DNA of 48,245 nucleotides from an uncultured Oscillibacter sp. (GCA_910586735.1 CAJUJW010000016.1:1-48245), one strand, 5' to 3'; shown: positions 1 through 8,160, numbered from the stretch's first letter. Notes: a model not told the origin generated them from the letters alone. A program made the numbers and translations.

Positions 1-1178
1 TTCCATTTTGATACCTCCACCAGGAATTTCCCTATATGTTTTTGGTCGATCCCTAAATGACGAGAAATATCCTTTTTACTGTAAATTTCCTCAGTGTAGC
101 CTTTATACAAGGCATTACAAATTGCCTGACTTGTCCGATCAAACGTTGAACGCACGATATTTTGGGGAATTCTTTTTCCGGGAGTGTCCTTTTGCTCAAT
201 ACGTTGTTGCTCAAGCTCTACCTTAAACTCGTCCAAAAAAGTATCATATTCTATTGAATCAATTCTGCTAGTGTCAAGAAGACGGCGAATAATAACTTCT
301 CGGCTCACTGAAAAACGTTTTGCAAGAGTTCCAATTTGTTCAATGGAAAACGGGGGAACGATATGCTCATTTTCTAGGATAATATTCAGCGCTTTTCCTG
401 GTACTAACAGTTCCCCAGCAACAGCATTGCAAAAAATTTCTTCTTGGATAGAGGACAAACTGTTAAACATCTCATTGCAAATTGTTGACTCTCTCTTGAA
501 TATGTGGACCAACTCATGAATGATAGAAAATGACTTGCCTGGAGGACGATCATCCGCATTGATACCAATTATGGGAATCTTTTCATCATAAATGGCAATT
601 CCACGAACAATTTCTACCGGTACATCTGTGAAACAATGGATGAAAATACCTAACGACTCTATTCTAGAGCGGAGATACAGATAAAATTGCCGTGCGGATG
701 GACATTTGTATTGGAAACTTAAATCCAGTCCAAAAATACTCCTTATCTTATTCGCCCAATAATAGGGATCATTTCCCGAAAGTTGAGGCGGAGAATATGA
801 GCCCAATGAGGTTCCTACTTCCCTGGTTATTTCCTCCAAAAAATCACGTTCTAAAAGGAGATCAATCATCGCAATGCCCAATGCGCTTTCATCATCAATG
901 TCGTTTCCATTAATCGTCCTCATATTTCTTATCGGCGGGATTTTTTTAGTTGGAATATCCTGTGGATTCATGTATAATCCAGCAAAGGGAATGTGTAAAC
1001 AGCTTGATACCTTCTTTGCCTGTTTGATAGTGGGAAAAAGTTTATCAGAAGGGTCAAGCCATTTTTCAATGCGTTCTACTTTATAATGTGTCTTTTTTTG
1101 AAGGTATATTGTTGATACTTTCCGTTGCTCGCAGATATATGACAAGGTTTCTTTATTGATTAGAGCGTAAGATATCAC
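1..1178 (-). CDS. ImmA/IrrE-family metallo-endopeptidase, 3' end beyond window
   Basis: Read by hand on the minus strand, the frame is open from a GTG at 1178 to base 1, giving about 392 codons without a stop. A HELVH zinc-peptidase motif (HEXXH) lies near 506-520, followed by a downstream Glu-rich helix (EEIFCNAVAGELLVP), the usual ImmA/IrrE arrangement. The N-terminus (MISYALINKETLSYICEQ) resembles the XRE-like head of long ImmA proteins. The GTG start is chosen because an in-frame TAA lies just upstream and a GGTGG/GGTGAAG purine stretch precedes it; no in-frame ATG occurs earlier. Family members cleave repressors to derepress mobile elements or stress genes. The gene is AT-rich, lies 57 bp behind res and is probably the last gene of that operon. 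Confidence 0.8.
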   Translation of the reverse strand, partial: MISYALINKETLSYICEQRKVSTIYLQKKTHYKVERIEKWLDPSDKLFPTIKQAKKVSSCLHIPFAGLYMNPQDIPTKKIPPIRNMRTINGNDIDDESALGIAMIDLLLERDFLEEITREVGTSLGSYSPPQLSGNDPYYWANKIRSIFGLDLSFQYKCPSARQFYLYLRSRIESLGIFIHCFTDVPVEIVRGIAIYDEKIPIIGINADDRPPGKSFSIIHELVHIFKRESTICNEMFNSLSSIQEEIFCNAVAGELLVPGKALNIILENEHIVPPFSIEQIGTLAKRFSVSREVIIRRLLDTSRIDSIEYDTFLDEFKVELEQQRIEQKDTPGKRIPQNIVRSTFDRTSQAICNALYKGYTEEIYSKKDISRHLGIDQKHIGKFLVEVSKW

Positions 1179-1235
1179 AATAACTTCACCACCTTCAGCA
1201 TTTGCTTGTACTTGCCACTGTTCAATCTTATTTCT

Positions 1236-3425
1236 TTAAGATATTACATTCTGAAGCAATTCCCACTGCTCGCTCTTAACGTCCTCGTTATATTCCTCCA
1301 TACAAATACAAAGCTCCTGGCTTTGCTTATCCTCCCGCACAAAGCCACCCCGTAACCCATACTTCGTCAGATAATTCTTCAAAACTTCAAACTTCCTGGG
1401 GGAGAAAATATCAATATCCTCGCTCTTTCCCGTCCGGTCAAAGCCGCCCTTGGTTTCGATGATCCAAATCTCCCCCCGAACGCTGATGATGTAGTCCGGG
1501 AAGAAGGACTTCTGCTTGCCAAAGCTGTCCATATATACGATGGAAAAATACTCCGCGCCCTTGTCGCCGTTCTTGTAGACCCAATCCACAGCATCGCAGG
1601 TTTCACAGAACCTCTCAAACTTCTTTTCTGAGGCAGACCGCACCTCCGCTGAGGCCAGATAACCTGCATACACGTTCTTTTCCATCTTCGCCTGAGATTT
1701 CGCTGTACCGTCATAGGTGAACAAGCAGGACTGAGGAATATGGAACTCTGCGGTAGAAATCCGGGGAGCATCCATAAGCTGCTGATCCAGCATGACCGCC
1801 ATCGCTTGACGCACATCGTTTTTGATGCGATGGGCGTTGTTCAGCACGAAAGCGTAGACCTCCCGTGTCTCCAGCGTCAGCAGTTTGCTTGCGCACTTGG
1901 TATTCTTGTCAAAGAGCCGCCGCAGGATGGTGTTCATCTGCGCATACTCCAGCCCCACCCGCAAAGCGATCTCCGCTACACGGTGGTGATACTCCCGGCC
2001 ATGGGTATGGGTGTCCAGCTTCGTCCAGATGTTGACCGTGTTCAAATCTGTAAACTTGCCGCTGTCCATTGTTGTAACCGCGCCGGACTTCGTATAGTCC
2101 ACAATGTCGGATGAGAACACATAGCCCGCCGTTTCCAGCCTTGTTCGGTTCTCTGCGGCGTTTGTTCCGGTGTGGTAGGTCTGGGCGAAATGCTGAGCCA
2201 TGGCCGTCAGCGCGGCGGCGGCATCACGGGGCTGGGCCAGACCGGACTTCTGCTCACTGGTCAAAGTGATCTGCTTAAACTCCGGTTTCAAATACAGCGT
2301 GGCGGCGTCCAGAGCGCCCTTGCCCAAGTTCATCTTGACGCCCTCGGTAAATTTCTCGTCCAGGGTGTAGAGGTAGCAGCTGTCCAGCAGATCACTGCCG
2401 TAGTGCTTCGCCTCCGGCATACGGCGGATGCGGCCAATGGTCTGTATCTCAAACGTCTCGCTCATGTTGTCCCGGAGCTTCACCAGAATGTGGGCGCGGG
2501 GACAGTCCCAGCCGGTGGCGACCGCCTGCTTGATGATGACCGCAACCTGGGGTGCATCGTTCCGCTCAATGTCCTCCAGATTTTCATGTTTCTTGGACAG
2601 CCAAACCGCCAGTTGACCGTTCTCATAAGTAACGCCCCTGGCCTTGAACCACCGCTCGATCTGGTCCTGCATGACCTCGTTTTTATTGGGTATCTGCACG
2701 ATGATAAGCGGATTGACTTCTGCTTTTTGTTGGAGAAAGGCACTGTGCAATTCTCTCTGCTTGTTCAGCGCCTGCTCCAATAAGAAAGCAATTTGATTCT
2801 CCACCTGGATATTCTGAGGGAAGTCCTCATTGATGACCAGCATCTTTTTTATGAGTTCTTCCGCAATCACGTCAGCCTCGGGAATATCGATCAGGAGGGC
2901 CTTGGGATAATTCTTCGGTGTGGCGGAACAGCGGATGATCTTCTCCGGCGCAAAATACTGGAGGATGTCCGCCGCCTTCACTGTATCGTTCTGGTGACTC
3001 TCGTCCACGATGACGATAAAGGACAGTCCGTTGTTTTTGGCGTTTCGGATATGCTCCAGAAAATTGGTGTGCTCGCCGTCCTTCAATGCGTTGTTGCCCT
3101 TCTTTGTCAGCTTCTCCCAGTTGATAAAGCAGGCGTCGTTCTCCCGAAAACCAGAGGTCATCACATCCGCCAGCAGCTTGGTGTGGCTGAGGGGAATGTA
3201 CTTGTCCATCTTGGCCTTGCTCTGCTCCTCCAGGTCGCCCTTGCCGGGGGTCAGCCAGATAAAGACCTTGCCAAAGCAGCTTTTGCCGTACTCGTCCATG
3301 AAGTGGGTCAGGATGATGGTCTTGCCGCTGCCGGTGCAGCTTTTCAGAATGACCTCCTGCTCCGGGCCGGACATGGCCTCCATCAGATCAGCAATGGCTT
3401 TCAGCTGAAAATTCGCAAGCCGCAT
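1236..3425 (-). CDS. res: Type III restriction-modification enzyme, Res (helicase/endonuclease) subunit
   Basis: A 729-residue SF2 helicase-nuclease. Walker A is SCTGSGKT (29-36), motif II is DESH (141-144), and a QTIGRIRRMP motif VI follows near the middle. The C-terminus carries a PD-(D/E)xK nuclease signature with PD at about 643-644 and ETKGG at about 657-661. In type III systems Res joins Mod to form an ATP-dependent complex that cuts between two inversely oriented unmethylated sites. It is somewhat shorter than the 900-1000 residues typical of EcoP1-like Res but has both domains. It starts 2 bp after the mod stop codon, so the two are translationally coupled. Confidence 0.93.
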   Translation of the reverse strand: MRLANFQLKAIADLMEAMSGPEQEVILKSCTGSGKTIILTHFMDEYGKSCFGKVFIWLTPGKGDLEEQSKAKMDKYIPLSHTKLLADVMTSGFRENDACFINWEKLTKKGNNALKDGEHTNFLEHIRNAKNNGLSFIVIVDESHQNDTVKAADILQYFAPEKIIRCSATPKNYPKALLIDIPEADVIAEELIKKMLVINEDFPQNIQVENQIAFLLEQALNKQRELHSAFLQQKAEVNPLIIVQIPNKNEVMQDQIERWFKARGVTYENGQLAVWLSKKHENLEDIERNDAPQVAVIIKQAVATGWDCPRAHILVKLRDNMSETFEIQTIGRIRRMPEAKHYGSDLLDSCYLYTLDEKFTEGVKMNLGKGALDAATLYLKPEFKQITLTSEQKSGLAQPRDAAAALTAMAQHFAQTYHTGTNAAENRTRLETAGYVFSSDIVDYTKSGAVTTMDSGKFTDLNTVNIWTKLDTHTHGREYHHRVAEIALRVGLEYAQMNTILRRLFDKNTKCASKLLTLETREVYAFVLNNAHRIKNDVRQAMAVMLDQQLMDAPRISTAEFHIPQSCLFTYDGTAKSQAKMEKNVYAGYLASAEVRSASEKKFERFCETCDAVDWVYKNGDKGAEYFSIVYMDSFGKQKSFFPDYIISVRGEIWIIETKGGFDRTGKSEDIDIFSPRKFEVLKNYLTKYGLRGGFVREDKQSQELCICMEEYNEDVKSEQWELLQNVIS

Positions 3426-3427
3426 GG

Positions 3428-5230
3428 TCAGCCCTCCAATTCACGGTAGTAGTAATCAGGAATGATATTGATCCGGATGCCCCGCTCTTTGATGGCGGCG
3501 TCCTGCTTCCCGGTGGGCAGGATGTCGTGGCCCAGGTACAGCGTATGGCACTTGGCGAATGCCTCGGGGCGGGCGATGAAGTCAGCCAGCTCCTCGTCCG
3601 TCAGCACGATGGCAATCTCAGCGTTTTCGATGAAGTTGACGCCGTTCTCCAGCTCCACCAGCTCCCGGATGTGGCGCAGAAGCTGATCCGCATACTCGTA
3701 GTAGAGCTGTTCGTTGATGGGAACATAGTCGATGCGGTAGTATTTCAGGCTGGCCGCATAGCCCTCCCGCTCAATCACCCGCTTGATGCGCTCATAGGTC
3801 ACATTCCGGCAGATGTTATTCTCGTTGTTGGTGCAGAGAATAAATTTCCGACGGCTGTCAGTGTTGGCGGCGTTGTGGGCCAACACAGCATGACCGGTGG
3901 TGCCGCTTCCGGCGAAGAAGTCCAGAATAATGCTGTCCGGCTGGGAGGCAACCGTAATGACCCGTTCCATCAGGCGGACAGGCTTCGGCGTAGAAAATGC
4001 GGTCAAGTCGCCCAATATTTTCCCAATCTCTTTTTTTGCTTCGTCTGTATGGCCTACATCGGCAAAGGGCCAGAAATTGGTGGGCAATTTCCCGCCTACG
4101 TTATCCAAATAGGTCTTTCTGGCAATGCCACCTTTGCCGCCCTTGGTGAAAAAGAAGCGTGGCCAGGGGCCTTTATCATAAACTGCCTGCGCCTTTGCCG
4201 CAGAGACTTCCAGCGGTTCGGACAACACAATAGCCTGTACTCCTTGCCGGACTTCATCTTCCGGCACACCGCAAACAGCGGCACGTTTCTTTTCATCATA
4301 CAGGTCCTTTAATTCGTAGGCACACCAACCACGCATAATCTCCAACATATCATCCTGCTGATAACGCCAACATGACCCGTTGCTGGGATACAGCATCTTT
4401 CCAGTAAATGGATGTTGTATAGCATATACCATTCCTTGGTGTGTTGACGCACCTGGTGCATATGCGTTATCGGTTCTCCAAAGAGCAACATCATTATCGG
4501 GGTTCTTATATTTGGCGTTCATTTCCTCCGTGCGAGGTAATTTGTTGGGATTCCAATCCGGCTTGTTGCTGTAAACAAGGATGTGTTCTACCTCACTGAC
4601 GATGCCCTTGGAGTCATTCCGGGTGGAATACGTCCGCTGCCATGACACATCCGCCACGAAGCAGCTTTCATCAAAAATGCTGTCACACAACAGCTTCAAT
4701 CCTGCCTGTTCCCGGTCGTCGATGGAGATAAAAATTACGCCCCTCTCACTGAGCAAGTGCTTCGCCAGCTCCAGCCGCTTGCTCATAAAGGACAGCCATT
4801 TACTGTGGCGGAAGGTGTCCTGAGCGTCCACAAAGCAGTCATCATAGACGAAATCCTTGTTGCCGGTGTTGTACGGCGGATCAATGTAGATAAGGTCAAT
4901 CCGGCCCCGGTGGGTCTTTTCCAGTAGCCGCAGCGCCGCCAGATTGTCTCCCTCCAGCAGGAAGTTCATCTCGCCGCCGTTGTCGATGAGCAACGGCTTT
5001 TCCTCCGTCAGCACCGGGGTATGCTCCGCCAGCACCGTATCGATTGCCTCCTGGTGTTCCTCGAAAACAAGGCCGTACTTCTTGCTGTCCACGTCTTTCT
5101 CCAGATTGGAGAGGTAGGTCAGCAGACTGCCGGTGTTCTCGTTCTGAGGCGCGGCGGCGATAAAGGCCCGGATAGCTGAAATTTTGGAGAGCAGGTCATC
5201 CCGCTTTTGTTTGGAGAGGTTGGTGGACAT
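3428..5230 (-). CDS. mod: Type III restriction-modification DNA adenine methyltransferase (Mod)
   Basis: A 600-residue beta-class N6-adenine methyltransferase. The catalytic DPPY (117-120, followed by NTGNKDFVYDD) precedes the AdoMet-binding FAGSGTTGH motif near 435, the motif order of type III Mod proteins. The stretch between them is the likely target-recognition region. Mod methylates one strand of a short asymmetric site and gives Res its specificity. The gene sits between the CoiA-like nuclease (39 bp upstream) and res (2 bp downstream) on the minus strand. The recognition sequence cannot be told from the protein alone. Confidence 0.95.
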   Translation of the reverse strand: MSTNLSKQKRDDLLSKISAIRAFIAAAPQNENTGSLLTYLSNLEKDVDSKKYGLVFEEHQEAIDTVLAEHTPVLTEEKPLLIDNGGEMNFLLEGDNLAALRLLEKTHRGRIDLIYIDPPYNTGNKDFVYDDCFVDAQDTFRHSKWLSFMSKRLELAKHLLSERGVIFISIDDREQAGLKLLCDSIFDESCFVADVSWQRTYSTRNDSKGIVSEVEHILVYSNKPDWNPNKLPRTEEMNAKYKNPDNDVALWRTDNAYAPGASTHQGMVYAIQHPFTGKMLYPSNGSCWRYQQDDMLEIMRGWCAYELKDLYDEKKRAAVCGVPEDEVRQGVQAIVLSEPLEVSAAKAQAVYDKGPWPRFFFTKGGKGGIARKTYLDNVGGKLPTNFWPFADVGHTDEAKKEIGKILGDLTAFSTPKPVRLMERVITVASQPDSIILDFFAGSGTTGHAVLAHNAANTDSRRKFILCTNNENNICRNVTYERIKRVIEREGYAASLKYYRIDYVPINEQLYYEYADQLLRHIRELVELENGVNFIENAEIAIVLTDEELADFIARPEAFAKCHTLYLGHDILPTGKQDAAIKERGIRINIIPDYYYRELEG

Positions 5231-5269
5231 ATCAGGTTCCTCCCGGATAATGAGTAGGCTAGAAAGCAG

Positions 5270-6298
5270 CTAGGCGTTCATCGTTATTTCACCAGTTGCT
5301 TCATCCACTGATGCGGTAAATCTACAGTGCGGATATTGGCCACAACCTAAAAAGTTCCCATACTTTCCAGTTCGTTGTAAAAGCTGGCCACCACAATTGG
5401 GACATATTCCCTTTGATAATAAATCGTACTTTTGGGCTGTCAATGACTCTGTACTCTTCTTGATTCGAAGGTCTTCAGGTATATCGAAATCTTGAATTGA
5501 AGAAATCCTTTGCCTGCCAGAGCATAACATACCACCCTCAAATGAATGGGAGATACAGAATTCACAAGACAAACAATCATCCGTAAAGTTAGCATATGGT
5601 TTTCCGTGCCAAGATCGGGTTGCTATCGGACAGCCATCTACTTGCAGGGCAAATCCTCTCGATATAATGCTTCGTTTATCGGCAACATGATAAAAATTTC
5701 TCAAATATTTATTAGCGAGGGAATTATATTTCCAGTATTTTTCTTCACTATCATCTATCAATAATTCGGTCAATTCTTCTGTAGTAATGGAATGGTCTAT
5801 TTTGCTAAGGTCAATCTCGATAGTTGAAATATCCGCCGCTTTCAATTTGTGAAGTTTCTCCTCATCAACACAATGGGTCACAAACACTTCCAAAAACAGT
5901 CGTTTTGAACCTGTATATACAACAATATCGGGAACTAAATTGTTAAATCGTTGTTCCAGCTCAACGCGGTCAAAAGTAATTTCTTTTGCCTCACAGATAA
6001 GAACATCAGGTTTATATGAGTCAGGGAAATGAATATAAACAGGTGGTATCACCATCTTTTTTGTTTGGGATAAAATTTCTTTTGCGGCAAGATGTAAAGA
6101 TGACTCATAACCGTATTCACAGTCTTTAGTTGTCTGATGTGCAAAATGGTGCATCATCTTCTGTCCCTTTTTTGCAACAAGCCTTTCTCCACAGGCAGGA
6201 CAGACACAGTCACACTTTAAGCCCCGTTCTACTTTTGAGATATGAGTGATTACCCCATCTTTCAAAGCATATGTAAGATTTAAACGCTTTGAGGTCAT
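5270..6298 (-). CDS. CoiA-like nuclease with C-terminal topoisomerase-type zinc finger
   Basis: A 342-residue protein. The N-terminal Cys/His module (CPACGERLVAKKG...HHFAH, about 33-54) is typical of CoiA-like proteins. It is followed by a predicted nuclease core with PDIVVY (123-128) and LFLEVFVTH (134-142), a D...ExF variant of the restriction-like fold. The C-terminus has a four-cysteine finger (CPNCGG...GC..YPHC, about 303-330) like those that follow topoisomerase IA domains. CoiA proteins act on incoming DNA in competence; related genes occur in mobile elements and defence islands. The gene is AT-rich compared with mod/res and is the first gene of the operon, directly behind the promoter at 6334-6362. 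A role in defence or DNA processing is inference. Confidence 0.75.
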   Translation of the reverse strand: MTSKRLNLTYALKDGVITHISKVERGLKCDCVCPACGERLVAKKGQKMMHHFAHQTTKDCEYGYESSLHLAAKEILSQTKKMVIPPVYIHFPDSYKPDVLICEAKEITFDRVELEQRFNNLVPDIVVYTGSKRLFLEVFVTHCVDEEKLHKLKAADISTIEIDLSKIDHSITTEELTELLIDDSEEKYWKYNSLANKYLRNFYHVADKRSIISRGFALQVDGCPIATRSWHGKPYANFTDDCLSCEFCISHSFEGGMLCSGRQRISSIQDFDIPEDLRIKKSTESLTAQKYDLLSKGICPNCGGQLLQRTGKYGNFLGCGQYPHCRFTASVDEATGEITMNA

Positions 6299-6333
6299 GA
6301 TGCATCAGCTCCCTGGCAAAAAGTTTCAAATAA

Positions 6334-6382
6334 ATTATAACAGGCAAAAGTCAATATATCAACCTAGTTTTTGCCTTATAAT
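6334..6382 (-). promoter_or_regulatory. Promoter of the CoiA-mod-res-ImmA operon inside an inverted repeat
   Basis: On the minus strand TTGATA (6362-6357) and TATAAT (6339-6334) are separated by exactly 17 bp, a strong sigma-A-type promoter 35 bp before the CoiA-like start codon. The arms ATTATA-AC-AGGCAAAA (6334-6349) and TTTTGCCT-TATAAT (6369-6382) form an inverted repeat around it, with a 2-nt insertion in one arm. This suggests an operator for autorepression. Confidence 0.65.
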
Positions 6383-6419
6383 CTCGGACGTCCACCATTT
6401 ATCTCCCCTCATCAATGTA

Positions 6420-6923
6420 TCATGTGTTTGGATTAAGTATAGAAACCTCCCTCCCCAACTTCCTGGCATACCTTACTGTCATCGCCGTCCCGCCCCGCCA
6501 CTCGCCGTTGTAGACAGCCAGCAGACAGGCGGCATGATCGACCAGATACCGGTTGCGTTCCAGCATACAGCCGTCGTGGTATTCCCGACTCACATACACA
6601 ACCTCGTCCGCCTGCCCCAGAATGGAAAAATAGCGTTCCCGCGCCGAAGCCGACCACCCGTCCGCCTGTCCCTCACAAGGCAGGATACAGTGGAGCTTCA
6701 GCGCGGGATTTTCTTTTTTCAAGGCCAGGACTGCCAACGCCGCCCAGGTGTCGGTCCCCTCCGCCATGCCGGAGAAGAAGTCGGTGTATCCGGCATTCAC
6801 CAGCTTGGCAATCTCCTTGGCAAGCGTTTCTTTCAGCGCAACACATCGGGCATCGGCCTCGTTATAGCCCCAGGGAAACTTCCTCGGACGATGGCCGGTG
6901 AATGCACAGCACCGTTCAATCAT
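6420..6923 (-). CDS. SLOG-family DUF1273 (YpsA-like) protein
   Basis: A 167-residue Rossmann-like SLOG protein. It begins with the family signature FTGHRP (8-13). The nucleotide-loop motif SGMAEGTD lies at 51-58, and VVYVSREYHDGCMLERNRYLVDHA matches the C-terminal part of DUF1273. SLOG proteins bind nucleotides or nucleotide-derived ligands, and several families take part in stress signalling or phage defence; DUF1273 copies are frequent in conjugative elements. It has a good AGGAGG ribosome binding site 8-9 nt from ATG. It is divergent from the small XRE gene, sharing a 105-bp control region. The exact ligand is unknown. Confidence 0.88.
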   Translation of the reverse strand: MIERCCAFTGHRPRKFPWGYNEADARCVALKETLAKEIAKLVNAGYTDFFSGMAEGTDTWAALAVLALKKENPALKLHCILPCEGQADGWSASARERYFSILGQADEVVYVSREYHDGCMLERNRYLVDHAACLLAVYNGEWRGGTAMTVRYARKLGREVSILNPNT

Positions 6924-6953
6924 TGTAATTGGCCTCCTGATTTTTATTTTGTA

Positions 6954-7016
6954 TATGGGGGTTATATCCCCTTAACTATGGAGATTATAACCCCCATACT
7001 GATTGGTGTCAATCAG
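6954..7016. promoter_or_regulatory. Operator-like inverted repeat and SD-adjacent hairpin between divergent SLOG and XRE genes
   Basis: A perfect 13-bp inverted repeat, TATGGGGGTTATA (6954-6966) and TATAACCCCCATA (6986-6998), is followed by a hairpin CTGATTG-GTGT-CAATCAG (6999-7016). The right arm of that hairpin abuts the AGGAGGG ribosome binding site of the XRE gene. The geometry fits a dimeric repressor site in a divergent promoter plus a structure that could limit XRE translation. Confidence 0.55.
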
Positions 7017-7028
7017 GAGGGTGAGGTC

Positions 7029-7232
7029 GTGATTATTTTTGATAAGCTGTGGGATGTGATGAGGGAAAAGGGTGTCTCCACCTATCAGCTCCGGGAGAAG
7101 TGCGGCATCGACAGCAAGACCGTCCGGCGTCTGCGGGCCAATGATAACATGGAAACAAAGACGCTGAACAAATTATGTTCGGCGCTGGATTGCCGACTGG
7201 AGGACATCGCAGAGTACGTCCCGGACGAATAA
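7029..7232 (+). CDS. Small XRE-family (Cro/C1-type) transcriptional regulator
   Basis: A 67-residue protein that is essentially one helix-turn-helix domain: STYQLREKCGIDSKTVRRLRAND is the recognition region and LNKLCSALDCRLEDIAEY the closing helix. GTG at 7029 is chosen because AGGAGGGTGAGG directly precedes it; the same frame extends far upstream without any credible ribosome binding site. These one-domain regulators are common in Clostridia conjugative elements. It probably controls itself and the divergent SLOG gene through the inverted repeat at 6954-6998. Confidence 0.85.
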   Translation: MIIFDKLWDVMREKGVSTYQLREKCGIDSKTVRRLRANDNMETKTLNKLCSALDCRLEDIAEYVPDE

Positions 7233-7272
7233 CAGCTCTACAGGCCTGCGGGTGCAGAACCGTAGAGCTGTT
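7231..7272 (+). terminator. Stem-loop after the XRE gene
   Basis: A perfect 11-bp stem, AACAGCTCTAC (7231-7241) and GTAGAGCTGTT (7262-7272), starts within the stop codon and is followed by CCCATTTT. It is plausible as a weak intrinsic terminator and is the first hairpin of the structured intergenic region. Confidence 0.55.
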
Positions 7273-7394
7273 CCCATTTTCGGGGCGTGGGGCCGGACTG
7301 CGCTTTTGCAGTCTGTGGCCACACAGCTCCCGAAAATGGTGGGGGTTTCCAAAGGGGGCAGTCCCCCTTTGGCACACGACTTTTGGAACGCAGT

Positions 7395-7427
7395 GGAAAA
7401 AGTCTAGTGTGTTATACCTTTTGTCCC
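7395..7427 (+). other. Candidate oriT (MobV/pMV158-type nic site)
   Basis: The stretch AAAGTCTAGTGTGTTATACC (7400-7419) closely resembles the pMV158 oriT core, in which MobM nicks TAGTGTG/TTA. The corresponding nick would lie between G7411 and T7412. The bases just 3' (TATACCTTTTGTCCC, 7413-7427) recur inverted at 7535-7549. The element encodes a MobV relaxase at 11080, which supports the assignment although oriT is about 3.7 kb away from the gene. Confidence 0.75.
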
Positions 7428-7479
7428 GGCTGGCGCGGGAAAGGGGATGGACGGCAGGACAGCCGCTTTGCAGTGCCAG

Positions 7480-7530
7480 GAAAGCAGGCGGAGGAATGGA
7501 GCGACAGCAACCATTCCTCCGCCTGCTTTC
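7480..7530. repeat. Perfect 20-bp inverted repeat (cruciform-capable)
   Basis: The arms at 7480-7499 and 7511-7530 are exact reverse complements over 20 bp with an 11-nt loop. The structure is itself enclosed by the 15-bp repeat 7413-7427/7535-7549. There is no T tract, so a terminator is unlikely; a secondary-structure element of the transfer origin is the better reading. Confidence 0.8.
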
Positions 7531-7590
7531 AGGAGGGACAAAAGGTATATACAGCCCCCGTCCCCCGTCCATCGTCCCGCCGCAGCGAAA

Positions 7591-8160
7591 TCAACGTAAC
7601 AACCTGCGCCGCAAATCGTCCAGTGCGGCCCGCTCCGTATTCTGCGCCCGCTTCTCCGTCAGATGGAAGTGCGCCGCAGTCTCTGGGATAGGATGCTCGC
7701 CCCCATCGGTGAAGCCGTAGCGGTAGAGCAGATAGGTCCGCTCCCTGGCGGAGATTTGCCCCAGACCATTGTGCAGCTCGGCGTAGGTTTCCGCTTGAAG
7801 GACAATCTGCTCCGGCGACTTCCCGTAAATCTGCGGGAGGGAAAACTTTTCCATCTCACTCAGGCAGACTTCATCATCAGCCAGAACAATGCTGGCCGCC
7901 TCCCGCATAAATTTCCTGATCCACCAGACGGCATAGGTCAGAAATTTTGTGCCGCGCTCCGGGTCAAAGCGGTCGATTGCCTCCATCAGGCCAAAGCATC
8001 CCTCTTGAATGAGGTCGTCTACATCAAGGCAACCGCTCCCACTCTGTCCATAAATTTTGTTTGCCTGTTGCCGGATAAAAGAAAGGTTAGTTTCAAGTAG
8101 CCGGTTCCGGGCCTCGGTGTCGCCGCCCTTGGCCAGTGCGCAAAGCTCCTCATTGCTCAT
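7591..8160 (-). CDS. Sigma-70 family RNA polymerase sigma factor of the mobile element
   Basis: A 189-residue protein if started at ATG 8160 (MSNEEL). Region 2 is clear: LLETNLSFIRQQA, then DDLIQEGCFGLMEAIDRFDP (48-67) and TKFLTYAVWWIRKFM (71-85). Region 4 follows with ARERTYLLYRYGF and a recognition helix before RAALDDLRRRL. The ATG overlaps the stop codon of the upstream XRE gene by 11 bp (ATGAGCAATGA), showing coupling. A longer start at 8196 lies inside the XRE gene and is less likely. Such factors in Clostridia elements probably direct transcription of element genes; the cognate promoters are not evident here. Confidence 0.85.
   Translation of the reverse strand: MSNEELCALAKGGDTEARNRLLETNLSFIRQQANKIYGQSGSGCLDVDDLIQEGCFGLMEAIDRFDPERGTKFLTYAVWWIRKFMREAASIVLADDEVCLSEMEKFSLPQIYGKSPEQIVLQAETYAELHNGLGQISARERTYLLYRYGFTDGGEHPIPETAAHFHLTEKRAQNTERAALDDLRRRLLR

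Larger units (their letters stand above)
7233..7590. other. 357-bp gene-free structured region with nested hairpins and oriT
   Basis: No credible coding frame is visible. The stretch holds perfect inverted repeats at 7274-7284/7329-7339 (11 bp), 7349-7358/7363-7372 (10 bp, loop CAGT), 7413-7427/7535-7549 (15 bp) and 7480-7499/7511-7530 (20 bp, 11-nt loop). The last is nested inside the one before it. A pMV158-like nick sequence lies at 7400-7423. The density of dyads and the position inside a mobilizable element favour a transfer origin rather than simple terminators. Confidence 0.7.

Noticed and set aside
6246..7028. Long plus-strand extension of the small XRE gene
   Set aside because: It runs antisense through the whole SLOG gene and lacks a ribosome binding site; the strong AGGAGGG before GTG 7029 marks the true start.
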